Source: an uncultured Prevotellaceae bacterium (GTDB taxonomy: Bacteria; Bacteroidota; Bacteroidia; Bacteroidales; Bacteroidaceae). From it: a stretch of 12,926 nucleotides of DNA. The translations under genes were made by a program, and so were the position numbers. The stretch covers positions 1 through 12,926 of the forward strand of contig CAMYYX010000042.1 of assembly GCA_947303695.1 (NCBI GenBank), written 5' to 3'. Under the pieces are notes generated by a model, which worked only from the letters and a program-made list of their open reading frames with translations, did not search any database and was not told where the DNA came from. Below, piece by piece: positions 1-6,571 of the stretch (positions within the stretch are counted from its first letter, which is position 1; every line of letters begins with the position of its first letter).

Positions 1-941
1 TATGGAAGGGCATTGCCCAAGATGCTATCGTCATGAATACCGACGACCTGCTTTGTGTGGGTGCTGTTGATAACATCCTTGTTTCAAGTACCATCGGCCG
101 CAACAAGATGCTCGTTCCTGGCGAGGTCATCTCGGCCATCATCAATGGTACCGACGAGCTATTGGCAGAGCTCCGCGAGATGGGTATCGGCATCTGGCCC
201 ACAGGTGGTGAGACGGCTGACGTGGGCGACCTCGTACGCACCATCATCGTCGACTCGACTGTCACCTGCCGCATGCGTCGTGCTGACGTCATCGACAACG
301 CCAATATCCGTCCGGGAGACATCATCGTTGGTCTTTCCTCTACAGGACAGGCTACCTACGAGAAGCGCTACAACGGTGGTATGGGCTCCAACGGTCTAAC
401 CTCAGCCCGTCACGATGTATTCTCGAAATACTTGGCCGAGAAATACCCTGAGAGTTTCGACCACGCCGTGCCCAACGACCTCGTCTATAGCGGCAAGTAT
501 AAACTGACGGATGCAGTCGATGGTTCTCCCGTCGACGCCGGCCAGCTCGTCCTCTCTCCCACCCGCACCTATGCACCTGTCATCAAACGCCTGCTCGACG
601 AGTTGCGCCCCGAAATTCACGGTATGGTACATTGTACAGGTGGTGCACAGACCAAGGTGCTGCACTTCGTCAACGACAACTGTCGCGTCATCAAGGACAA
701 CATGTTCCCTGTACCTCCATTGTTTAATACCATCCACGAATGCTCAGGAACCGACTGGCGCGAGATGTATCAGGTATTCAACATGGGACACCGCATGGAG
801 ATCTACGTCCGTCCTGAGGTAGCAGATAAGGTCATTGCCATCTCTCGTTCGTTCAACATCGACGCACAAGTCGTAGGACACATCGAGGAAGGCAAAAAGA
901 GCCTCACCATCAAGAGCGAATTTGGAGAATTCAATTATTAA
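1..941 (+). CDS. purM: Phosphoribosylformylglycinamidine cyclo-ligase (AIR synthase), 5' end missing
   Basis: PurM closes the imidazole ring of AIR from FGAM with ATP in cytosolic purine synthesis. The frame is open from base 3 (W-K-G-I-A-Q-D-A at 3-26) through the first ATG at 33, so the gene begins outside the window and 33 is not its start; about 312 residues are visible. PurM-like features are the N-T-D-D-L-L-C-V-G-A stretch just after base 33, P-T-G-G-E-T-A-D near 195-220 (compare GGETAE in E. coli PurM), a G-L-S-S-T-G turn near 330, L-S-P-T-R-T-Y near 550 and H-C-T-G-G-A near 630. The chain carries more residues between the GLSSTG turn and the LSPTR block than E. coli PurM, which I believe is usual for the Bacteroidota form. 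A lipoprotein gene follows 14 bases after the stop with no visible terminator, so the two may be co-transcribed. Paralogous AIR-synthase-fold proteins exist, but the order of motifs fits PurM best. Confidence 0.85.
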   Translation, partial: WKGIAQDAIVMNTDDLLCVGAVDNILVSSTIGRNKMLVPGEVISAIINGTDELLAELREMGIGIWPTGGETADVGDLVRTIIVDSTVTCRMRRADVIDNANIRPGDIIVGLSSTGQATYEKRYNGGMGSNGLTSARHDVFSKYLAEKYPESFDHAVPNDLVYSGKYKLTDAVDGSPVDAGQLVLSPTRTYAPVIKRLLDELRPEIHGMVHCTGGAQTKVLHFVNDNCRVIKDNMFPVPPLFNTIHECSGTDWREMYQVFNMGHRMEIYVRPEVADKVIAISRSFNIDAQVVGHIEEGKKSLTIKSEFGEFNY

Positions 942-955
942 TCAGAAAAACAACG

Positions 956-1633
956 ATGAAACACAGACAAATGATCGTGAAAGCCATCGTGGTAGCAGCT
1001 ATCATCGGATTGGCATCATGCGATTGGATCAAGACAAAATCCGACACAGAGCGAGACTCTACGGCCTTCAGCGAAGTCACATTCGACCAAGAGGCTGCTG
1101 AACTGGCTGAGGCAGCTAAGGCAGTTGAGGCTGCAGAACAAGCAGAAGCTGCGCCAGCACAGGAAGAAGGGTTAGGCGCAGAGGAGTGGGACATCAGTGT
1201 CCGCACATTCGACTTAGACAGCCAGGAACCCGGACCAGGCTACGAAGCCATCATACGTCGTGACGGTAAAGCGCTGCAAGTGGCCGAAGGTCGCACCGAA
1301 GGCTATCCTGAAGACATGTTGCAGCCGTTCGGCAATGTATGGCAGGCCGATGTCAACTTCGACGGACACACCGACGTGATGATCTGTCTTGGCTTGGAGC
1401 CGGTAAGCGACCAAGTGTTCATCCGCTACGACGCATGGATTTACAATCCCGCCAACGACAACTTCACCCTTGCACCTTCGTTCCGTGGCATCATCAATCC
1501 CGAGATTGACAAGAAGGAGCATCGCATGCTTGGCCACTATATCGCTCGCGACGGTAAGACAAAGGTCTACAACGCCTATTACTGGCAGTCCGACGGCGAC
1601 ATCAAGCCCATTGGTCAATCGTGGAACGAATAG
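956..1633 (+). CDS. Lipoprotein with Ala/Glu-rich linker and XAC2610-like domain
   Basis: 225 residues. The N-terminus has a basic start, a hydrophobic core (about residues 10-20) and a lipobox L-A-S-C with the lipidated cysteine at residue 22, so it is probably anchored in the inner or outer membrane facing the periplasm or surface. Residues ~43-72 are almost only Ala and Glu and probably form a helical or flexible spacer. The C-terminal part (from about residue 85) has D-V-N-F-D-G-H-T-D at 132-140, an EF-hand-like DxNxDGxxD loop, followed by Y-N-P-A-N-D-N-F and N-P-E-I-D. In order this resembles XAC2610-type proteins, whose function is unknown; the assignment is from memory of the family pattern, not from a search. 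The start at 956 gives a correct signal peptide. It lies 14 bases after purM and 63 bases before the next lipoprotein gene. Confidence 0.75.
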   Translation: MKHRQMIVKAIVVAAIIGLASCDWIKTKSDTERDSTAFSEVTFDQEAAELAEAAKAVEAAEQAEAAPAQEEGLGAEEWDISVRTFDLDSQEPGPGYEAIIRRDGKALQVAEGRTEGYPEDMLQPFGNVWQADVNFDGHTDVMICLGLEPVSDQVFIRYDAWIYNPANDNFTLAPSFRGIINPEIDKKEHRMLGHYIARDGKTKVYNAYYWQSDGDIKPIGQSWNE

Positions 1634-1696
1634 CAGCAAAGTACGACATTTTATTCAATATTATTTTTCTATATTAATCAACTAAATTAAAGCATT

Positions 1697-2203
1697 ATGA
1701 AGAAAGTATTCTATTCTTTCGCCATCGCAGCAGTAGCAACCCTGATGGCATCATGTGGCAACGTAACCAACAACGGAGAAAATGCTGACTCAGTAAACGT
1801 AGCCGACGAAGTAGCAACCGAAGAAGTTGAAGTCGCTGACGAGCCAGAAGCAACAAAGTCAGAAGACCGCAATTTCTACACAGTTGATGTACCTGCAGGA
1901 TGGGAAGCAAAGCAGTATGTATCAGAGATGATCGTCAAAAACGGCGACATGGAGCTGAACTTCAAGGAAGGTGCACAGAGCGACGTAGCTAAGTGGATTG
2001 AGAACATCGCACCAGCAGCAGAAGCTGAACTCGATGCCATCAACATCGACGGCCGTACATGGCAAGTATACCAGAACGTACAGGGCTTCAAGACCCTCTA
2101 CCTCGCACAGGTTGGCGAAGGCGTTGTACGCATTGGTTCAAACGTTGAAGATGCACAGAACGCAGATGTCATTGGTGTCATCACAGGCGTAAAGGCAAAG
2201 TAA
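1697..2203 (+). CDS. Small lipoprotein with acidic linker, function unknown
   Basis: 168 residues. The signal peptide is M-K-K followed by a hydrophobic core and the lipobox L-M-A-S-C, with the lipidated cysteine at residue 20. Residues ~26-60 are strongly acidic and rich in Ala, Val and Glu, a tether like that of the preceding lipoprotein but not the same sequence. The globular part starts near N-F-Y-T-V-D-V-P-A-G-W (about residue 57) and ends V-I-G-V-I-T-G-V-K-A-K. A beta strand opening 'TVDVPAGW' is reminiscent of PsbP/Mog1-like folds, but this is only a guess. The 63-base AT-rich gap before it holds no convincing TAnnTTTG promoter. The gene is closed by a strong terminator 25 bases downstream, so it ends the purM-side transcript. 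I do not recognise a specific family. Confidence 0.75.
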   Translation: MKKVFYSFAIAAVATLMASCGNVTNNGENADSVNVADEVATEEVEVADEPEATKSEDRNFYTVDVPAGWEAKQYVSEMIVKNGDMELNFKEGAQSDVAKWIENIAPAAEAELDAINIDGRTWQVYQNVQGFKTLYLAQVGEGVVRIGSNVEDAQNADVIGVITGVKAK

Positions 2204-2227
2204 GTAACAAAAACAAAACATAATGAT

Positions 2228-2259
2228 TGCGTACAACGTTCGCGTTGTACGCATTTTTT
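2228..2259 (+). terminator. Rho-independent terminator after the 1697-2203 lipoprotein gene
   Basis: A perfect 11-bp stem (TGCGTACAACG at 2228-2238, its complement at 2243-2253) has a TTCG tetraloop (2239-2242) and is followed directly by six T (2254-2259). It lies 25 bases after the stop codon. This is a textbook intrinsic terminator and separates the purM/lipoprotein transcript from prfA. Confidence 0.92.
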
Positions 2260-2380
2260 GTTCCTGCCACTCTATTTTTGTATGAAAGGGATTGTGACCA
2301 TGTACAAAAATTGGAGGGGGAAGGCCGTTGGATTTACATTGGTCTAACATAAATTACAGTAATAAACCTCAGAAACGAAA

Positions 2381-2445
2381 GTGTATTTCGTCGAAATACA
2401 AAGTGTATCTATAATAAATACACGGTGTTTCACGGTTAGATACAC
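2381..2445. repeat. Dyad array of GTGTAT half-sites
   Basis: GTGTAT occurs on the + strand at 2381 and 2403, and its complement ATACAC at 2418 and 2440. Both same-strand pairs are spaced 22 bp, and both opposite pairs share the same centre of symmetry at base 2413. The longer match is GTGTATCTA (2403-2411) against TAGATACAC (2437-2445). Inside the left arm there is also a perfect 19-bp palindrome, TGTATTTCG-T-CGAAATACA (2382-2400). Possible meanings are a multi-site operator, a small transcribed hairpin, or a copy of a dispersed intergenic repeat family; the sequence alone does not decide. Confidence 0.7.
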
Positions 2446-2457
2446 AATGCATTGAGC

Positions 2458-2477
2458 ATTCGCTTCGCACAAAAGAC
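2458..2477 (+). repeat. 20-bp element shared with the ssrA upstream region
   Basis: ATTCGCTTCGC followed by A-CAAAA-GAC. The minus strand of 12810-12791 has the same 20 bases with three differences. Here the element lies 120 bases before the prfA -7 box; at ssrA it overlaps the -33 box. Confidence 0.55.
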
Positions 2478-2564
2478 TTTGCATTTTTGAACATTGTACT
2501 CCCCTACTATCTTCCAAATTTCTTTTTAAAATAAATAATAAGGTGTAAAAATGTAATAATTATC

Positions 2565-2585
2565 AATGGTTAATAGTCAATGTTC
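2565..2585 (+). repeat. Degenerate AATGGTC-type heptamer repeat upstream of prfA
   Basis: Three consecutive 7-base units, AATGGTT, AATAGTC and AATGTTC, end 12 bases before the prfA -7 box. A cleaner version of the same heptamer precedes dnaB (12520-12540, opposite strand). The ATG in the last unit (2580) creates a false upstream start in the prfA frame. Confidence 0.55.
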
Positions 2586-2597
2586 GATATTTTTTTG

Positions 2598-2605
2598 TAT
2601 CTTTG
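2598..2605 (+). promoter_or_regulatory. Bacteroidota -7 box of the prfA promoter
   Basis: TATCTTTG fits the TAnnTTTG consensus exactly and lies 19 bases before the prfA ATG. The same TTTTGTATCTTTGCA string occurs at the ssrA promoter. No good TTTG is present at -33; that region is taken by the heptamer repeat. Transcription would begin near 2610, giving a very short leader. Confidence 0.75.
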
Positions 2606-2624
2606 CAACAAACAAATCAGAACT

Positions 2625-3734
2625 ATGGCAGAAAATAACATATTAGACAAACTGGAGGGATTGGTGAGCCGATTCGAGGAAATATCGACCCTTATCACCG
2701 ACCCGAACGTCATCAGCGACCAGAAACGATACGTGAAGCTGACGAAGGAATACAAGGACCTGAGCGACATCATGAAGGCAAGGAAGGAATACATGACCTG
2801 CATTCAGAATGCCAACGAGGCCCGAGAGATGATCAGCGCTGAGGACGATCCTGAGATGAAAGAGATGGCACGTGAGGAACTGGCTGCCGCTGAACAACGT
2901 ATCCCAGAACTGGAGGAGGAAATCAAACTGCTGCTCGTACCGGCAGACCCTGAGGACGGGAAGAACGTGGTGATGGAAATCCGTGGCGGCACAGGTGGCG
3001 ACGAAGCTGCCCTGTTTGCAGGCGACCTGTTCCGCATGTACTCGAAATACTGCGAGATGAAAGGATGGAAAGTGACCATCAGCAGCTTCTCGGAAGGTGC
3101 TTCGGGCGGCTACAAGGAAATCATCTTCAACGTGACAGGCGAAGGGGTGTATGGCATCCTGAAATACGAATCGGGTGTACACCGCGTACAGCGTGTACCA
3201 GCTACAGAAACTCAGGGACGTGTTCACACGAGTGCAGCTACGGTAGCCGTACTGCCTGAAGCGGAACCGTTCGACGTTGAAATCAACGAAGGTGCCATCA
3301 AGTGGGACACCTTCCGCAGTTCAGGTGCTGGTGGACAGAACGTGAACAAGGTGGAGTCGGGTGTCCGTGCCCGCTACATGTGGAAGAACCCGAATACGGG
3401 TGTCGAGGAGGAAATCCTTGTGGAATGTACTGAGACGCGCGACCAGCCGAAGAACAAAGAGCGTGCTCTCGCCCGCCTGCGTACCTTCATCTACGACCGC
3501 GAACATCAGAAGTACATCGACGACATCGCTTCTCGACGTAAGACGATGGTCTCGACAGGTGACCGTAGTGCAAAAATCCGCACCTACAACTATCCACAGG
3601 GACGAATCACCGACCACCGCATCAACTACACCATCTATAACCTCGCTGCCTTCATGGACGGCGACATCCAGGACTGTATCGACCACCTCATCGTGGCTGA
3701 GAACGCAGAGCGACTGAAAGATGCAGAATTGTAA
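2625..3734 (+). CDS. prfA: Peptide chain release factor 1
   Basis: RF1 reads UAA and UAG in the ribosomal A site and triggers release of the finished peptide. It is 369 residues, the usual length for the family. The codon-reading tripeptide is P-A-T at residues 192-194, the PxT type of RF1 (RF2 has SPF). The catalytic G-G-Q is at 236-238 inside S-S-G-A-G-G-Q-N-V-N-K-V. The N-terminal ~100 residues are a charged helical region as in RF1. The reading frame is open upstream to an ATG at 2580, but that start would lie before the -7 box (2598-2605), so the ATG at 2625 (M-A-E-N-N) is chosen. It is the first gene of a likely operon; the next start lies one base after its stop, which suggests translational coupling. 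Confidence 0.95.
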   Translation: MAENNILDKLEGLVSRFEEISTLITDPNVISDQKRYVKLTKEYKDLSDIMKARKEYMTCIQNANEAREMISAEDDPEMKEMAREELAAAEQRIPELEEEIKLLLVPADPEDGKNVVMEIRGGTGGDEAALFAGDLFRMYSKYCEMKGWKVTISSFSEGASGGYKEIIFNVTGEGVYGILKYESGVHRVQRVPATETQGRVHTSAATVAVLPEAEPFDVEINEGAIKWDTFRSSGAGGQNVNKVESGVRARYMWKNPNTGVEEEILVECTETRDQPKNKERALARLRTFIYDREHQKYIDDIASRRKTMVSTGDRSAKIRTYNYPQGRITDHRINYTIYNLAAFMDGDIQDCIDHLIVAENAERLKDAEL

Positions 3735-3735
3735 T

Positions 3736-5100
3736 ATGAACGAAATTATATCAACACTCAACGACTTCATGTGGGGATGGCCGATGATCATCCTACTGCT
3801 CGGCACCCACATCTTCCTCACCTTCCGACTGAAGGTGCCGCAGCGGAAGCTGTGGACAGCCATCAAGTTGTCGGTAGGTAAGGACAAGGATTCAAGCGGC
3901 GACGTCAGCCAGTTCGGTGCGCTTGCTACCTCGTTGGCAGCCACCATCGGAACAGGTAACATCATCGGTGTGGCTACCGCCATCTCGTTGGGAGGTCCGG
4001 GAGCCGTACTATGGTGCTGGCTTACGGGTGTGTTCGGTATCGCTACGAAATATGCGGAAGGACTGCTTGCCATCAAATACCGCACGAAGAATGCTGAGGG
4101 CAAGATGATGGGCGGCCCGATGTATGCCCTCGAACGTGGATTGGGCATGAAGTGGCTGGCTGTGGTATTCTGCATCTTTACCGCCATCGCAGCCTTCGGT
4201 ATCGGCAATACGGTACAGGCAAATGCCATCTCGGAGAACCTGAGTCTGGTATGCACAGACTTCTTTGACCCCATGACCACAAAGCTGGTGACGGGCTTCA
4301 TCGTGGCAGCCATCGTGGGATTCGTCATCATCGGTGGCGTGAAAAGTATTGCCAATTGGTGTACACGTCTCGTTCCGCTGATGGCCCTACTCTACGTGCT
4401 GGGATGCCTCTACATCCTCTGCGTGAACCATCACTACATCATTCAGGCCCTGCAACTCATCGTCAGCGAAGCCTTCTCGCTGAAAGCGTTCGGAGGCGGT
4501 ACGGCAGGTACGGTCATCATGATGGCAGCACGTTACGGTATCGCTCGCGGTCTGTTCTCGAACGAATCGGGAATGGGTTCGGCTCCCATCGTTGCTGCAG
4601 CAGCACAGACGAAGAATCCTGTTCGTCAGGCACTCGTATCATCGACCGGAACATTCTGGGACACAGTGGTCATCTGCGCCATCACAGGTATGGTGGTTGT
4701 GACCAGCATCCTTGCCTACCCTGAAATCAGCCAGGAGGACGGCGGCATGCTGACGAAGAAAGCGTTCGGCATGATTCCTTATGTCGGCACACCTATCCTC
4801 ACGTTCGGCATCATCACCTTCTCCTTCTCCACCATCCTCGGCTGGAGCTACTACGGAGAACGGGCTGTGGAATACTTGGGTGGTCGTCGAGCTGTGTTCT
4901 GCTATCGTGTGCTGTGGATTCTGCTCGTGCTCGCCGGCTCGATATTGAGCCTCGACCTCGTATGGAACATCTCAGACCTGATGAATGCCTTCATGGCCAT
5001 TCCGAACCTCATCGCCCTACTCCTCCTGTCGGATGTCATCGCCCGCGAAACCGACTATTACCTGTGGAAAGGGAACTTGGATGAGGAAGGGAAAGAATAA
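3736..5100 (+). CDS. Sodium:alanine/glycine symporter (AGCS family)
   Basis: Inner-membrane carrier of the AGCS family (TC 2.A.25), which takes up alanine or glycine together with Na+ (or H+). 454 residues, close to the usual 440-480. The family block Q-F-G-A-L-A-T-S-L-A-A-T-I-G-T-G-N-I-I-G lies at about residues 57-76, and the signature G-G-P-G-A-V-L-W starts at residue 86, followed by K-Y-A-E. About ten hydrophobic segments follow, with the usual F-S-N-E-S-G-M-G-S-A-P loop in the middle. An in-frame ATG at 3721 would overlap prfA by 14 bases; 3736, one base after the prfA stop, gives the typical N-terminus (M-N-E-I-I) and is preferred. The gap to the next gene is 25 bases with no terminator, so it sits in an operon with prfA and the C4-dicarboxylate carrier. 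The exact substrate cannot be read from the sequence. Confidence 0.9.
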   Translation: MNEIISTLNDFMWGWPMIILLLGTHIFLTFRLKVPQRKLWTAIKLSVGKDKDSSGDVSQFGALATSLAATIGTGNIIGVATAISLGGPGAVLWCWLTGVFGIATKYAEGLLAIKYRTKNAEGKMMGGPMYALERGLGMKWLAVVFCIFTAIAAFGIGNTVQANAISENLSLVCTDFFDPMTTKLVTGFIVAAIVGFVIIGGVKSIANWCTRLVPLMALLYVLGCLYILCVNHHYIIQALQLIVSEAFSLKAFGGGTAGTVIMMAARYGIARGLFSNESGMGSAPIVAAAAQTKNPVRQALVSSTGTFWDTVVICAITGMVVVTSILAYPEISQEDGGMLTKKAFGMIPYVGTPILTFGIITFSFSTILGWSYYGERAVEYLGGRRAVFCYRVLWILLVLAGSILSLDLVWNISDLMNAFMAIPNLIALLLLSDVIARETDYYLWKGNLDEEGKE

Positions 5101-5125
5101 AAATTACCTTTAACAATAAACTGAT

Positions 5126-6571
5126 ATGGATTTATTAATGATTCTTCAACTGATCATCGTATTGCTGGCGCTCTACGTTGGATCGCGTTATGGAAGTTTA
5201 GCGCTCGGTGCTATCTCTGGCATTGGACTTGCTATTCTGGTATTAGGTTTCGGTATGAAGCCAGGATCACCTCCAACTGACGTCATTTACATCATCATCG
5301 CAGCTGTGACCTGTGCTGGTATTATGCAGGCATCAGGCGGTATGGACTGGCTGATACAGTTAGCCGAGAAGCTTCTACGTAAGAACCCCGGGGCCATCAC
5401 ATTCCTGGCACCGCTCTGTACCTTCTTCCTGACGGTGTTTGTGGGAACGGGACACGTAGTATATACCCTCATGCCTATCATCTGCGACATCGCGCTGAAG
5501 AAAGGAATCCGTCCAGAGCGTCCTTGCGCTGTGGCATCCATCGCCTCTCAGGTAGGTATCACCTGTTCGCCGATTGCTGCTGCTGTCATAGCATTTGTAA
5601 GCATATCAAACGCCAACGGTTTCAGTATCTCCATCCCCGATGTGCTGATGATTTCCATTCCTTCCTGTCTTTGCGGACTGACCGCTGCTGCCTTTGCCAG
5701 CTATCGTCGTGGACTTGACCTCGACAAAGACCCTAAGTTCCAGGAGAGACTGAAAGACCCCGAGCAATACGAATACATCTATGGTTCGAGTGCCACAACC
5801 TTGGACAAGAAGATTCCGCAGTCGGCCAAGAATGCTGTGTTCATCTTTATCGGCGCATTGGTTGTTATCACTATCTTCGCTGTTTTCCAGAACGCATTGC
5901 CTTCATACGAGACCTTGCGTGCCGTTAAAGGAACAAACGACTTATATATTGACGAGAACCTAACGATGACAGCCAACCAGTTGGTACAGGCAAAGGTACA
6001 TGTAACAGGTATTACAGAATGGTTTGATAAGCCATTGCAAATGAATGTCGTGATCCAGATGATTATGATTTCAGCTGCCGCCCTGATGATTATCTTTGCG
6101 AAAGCAAGTCCAAAGAAAGCTGTGGCAGGTTCCGTGTGGCAGTCGGGAATGGTTGCCGTAGTAGCCATCTACGGTATCGCATGGTTGGCTGATACGTATT
6201 TCAGTAACTACATGACGCAGATGCAGTCAAGCTTGGAAGGAATCGTGAGCCAGTATCCGTGGTCCATCGCCATCGTATTCTTCGTTGTGTCGGTATTAAT
6301 CAACAGTCAGGGAGCGGTGGTTGTAGCCATGTTGCCTTTAGCTTATTCACTCGGTATCGAAGGTCCCGTATTGCTGGGCGTACTTCCGTCAGTATATGGT
6401 TATTTCTTCATTCCGAACTATCCTTCAGATATCGCAACCGTGAACTTCGACCGTTCGGGTACAACGGTGATTGGTAAATACCTGCTCAATCACTCGTTCA
6501 TGATGCCTGGTATGGTGAGCGTGATCGTAAGTACCATCGTGGCTACCATCCTGACACGAATCATTTACTAG
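5126..6571 (+). CDS. dcuB: Anaerobic C4-dicarboxylate transporter, DcuA/DcuB family
   Basis: Inner-membrane carrier (TC 2.A.13) that exchanges or takes up C4-dicarboxylates such as fumarate, malate, aspartate and succinate in anaerobes. Recognised by close similarity along its length to E. coli DcuB: Q-A-S-G-G-M-D near residue 68, V-G-T-G-H-V-V-Y-T near 106, G-I-R-P-E-R-P at 127-133, L-D-K-K-I-P near 226, G-I-A-W-L-A in the second half and Y-P-S-D plus F-D-R-S-G-T-T near the C-terminus. At 481 residues it is about 35 longer than the E. coli protein (446); the extra length lies at about residues 256-304, between two membrane segments, in what is probably a soluble loop. DcuA and DcuB cannot be told apart here, so the symbol is tentative. 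Its stop overlaps the stop of the convergent MATE gene by 11 bases, and I see no terminator hairpin between them. Confidence 0.88.
   Translation: MDLLMILQLIIVLLALYVGSRYGSLALGAISGIGLAILVLGFGMKPGSPPTDVIYIIIAAVTCAGIMQASGGMDWLIQLAEKLLRKNPGAITFLAPLCTFFLTVFVGTGHVVYTLMPIICDIALKKGIRPERPCAVASIASQVGITCSPIAAAVIAFVSISNANGFSISIPDVLMISIPSCLCGLTAAAFASYRRGLDLDKDPKFQERLKDPEQYEYIYGSSATTLDKKIPQSAKNAVFIFIGALVVITIFAVFQNALPSYETLRAVKGTNDLYIDENLTMTANQLVQAKVHVTGITEWFDKPLQMNVVIQMIMISAAALMIIFAKASPKKAVAGSVWQSGMVAVVAIYGIAWLADTYFSNYMTQMQSSLEGIVSQYPWSIAIVFFVVSVLINSQGAVVVAMLPLAYSLGIEGPVLLGVLPSVYGYFFIPNYPSDIATVNFDRSGTTVIGKYLLNHSFMMPGMVSVIVSTIVATILTRIIY

Larger units (their letters stand above)
2260..2597. other. Non-coding region between lipoprotein terminator and prfA promoter
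   Basis: AT-rich stretch with no credible gene on either strand. From left to right it holds: an isolated TATTTTTG at 2273-2280 that looks like a -7 box but lacks a TTTG at the right distance; a 65-bp dyad array (2381-2445, listed separately); a short inverted repeat AATGC-ATTGA-GCATT (2446-2460); a 20-bp element (2458-2477) that recurs upstream of ssrA; an AT-rich stretch without visible structure (2478-2564); and a heptamer repeat (2565-2585). Confidence 0.6.

Noticed and set aside
2282..2347. 21-residue + strand mini-frame after a TATTTTTG box
   Set aside because: The box has no -33 partner at the right distance, and no relative or start signal supports the peptide.
2138..2350. 70-codon minus-strand frame with a hydrophobic Cys-rich stretch
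   Set aside because: It runs through the strong terminator hairpin and the 3' end of the lipoprotein gene and has no promoter or family likeness.
2381..2445. CRISPR-like array
   Set aside because: The units are only 6-9 bases long, lie in both orientations and have no spacers of even length; there are no cas genes.
2580..2624. N-terminal extension of RF1 by 15 residues from an ATG at 2580
   Set aside because: The extension would span the -7 box at 2598-2605, and its ATG is part of the heptamer repeat; RF1 proteins start as M-A-E-N-like at 2625.
3321..4355. 344-codon open frame on the minus strand, opposite prfA and the symporter gene
   Set aside because: It crosses two well-recognised genes, has no recognisable family and no promoter; it is a by-product of codon bias on the other strand.
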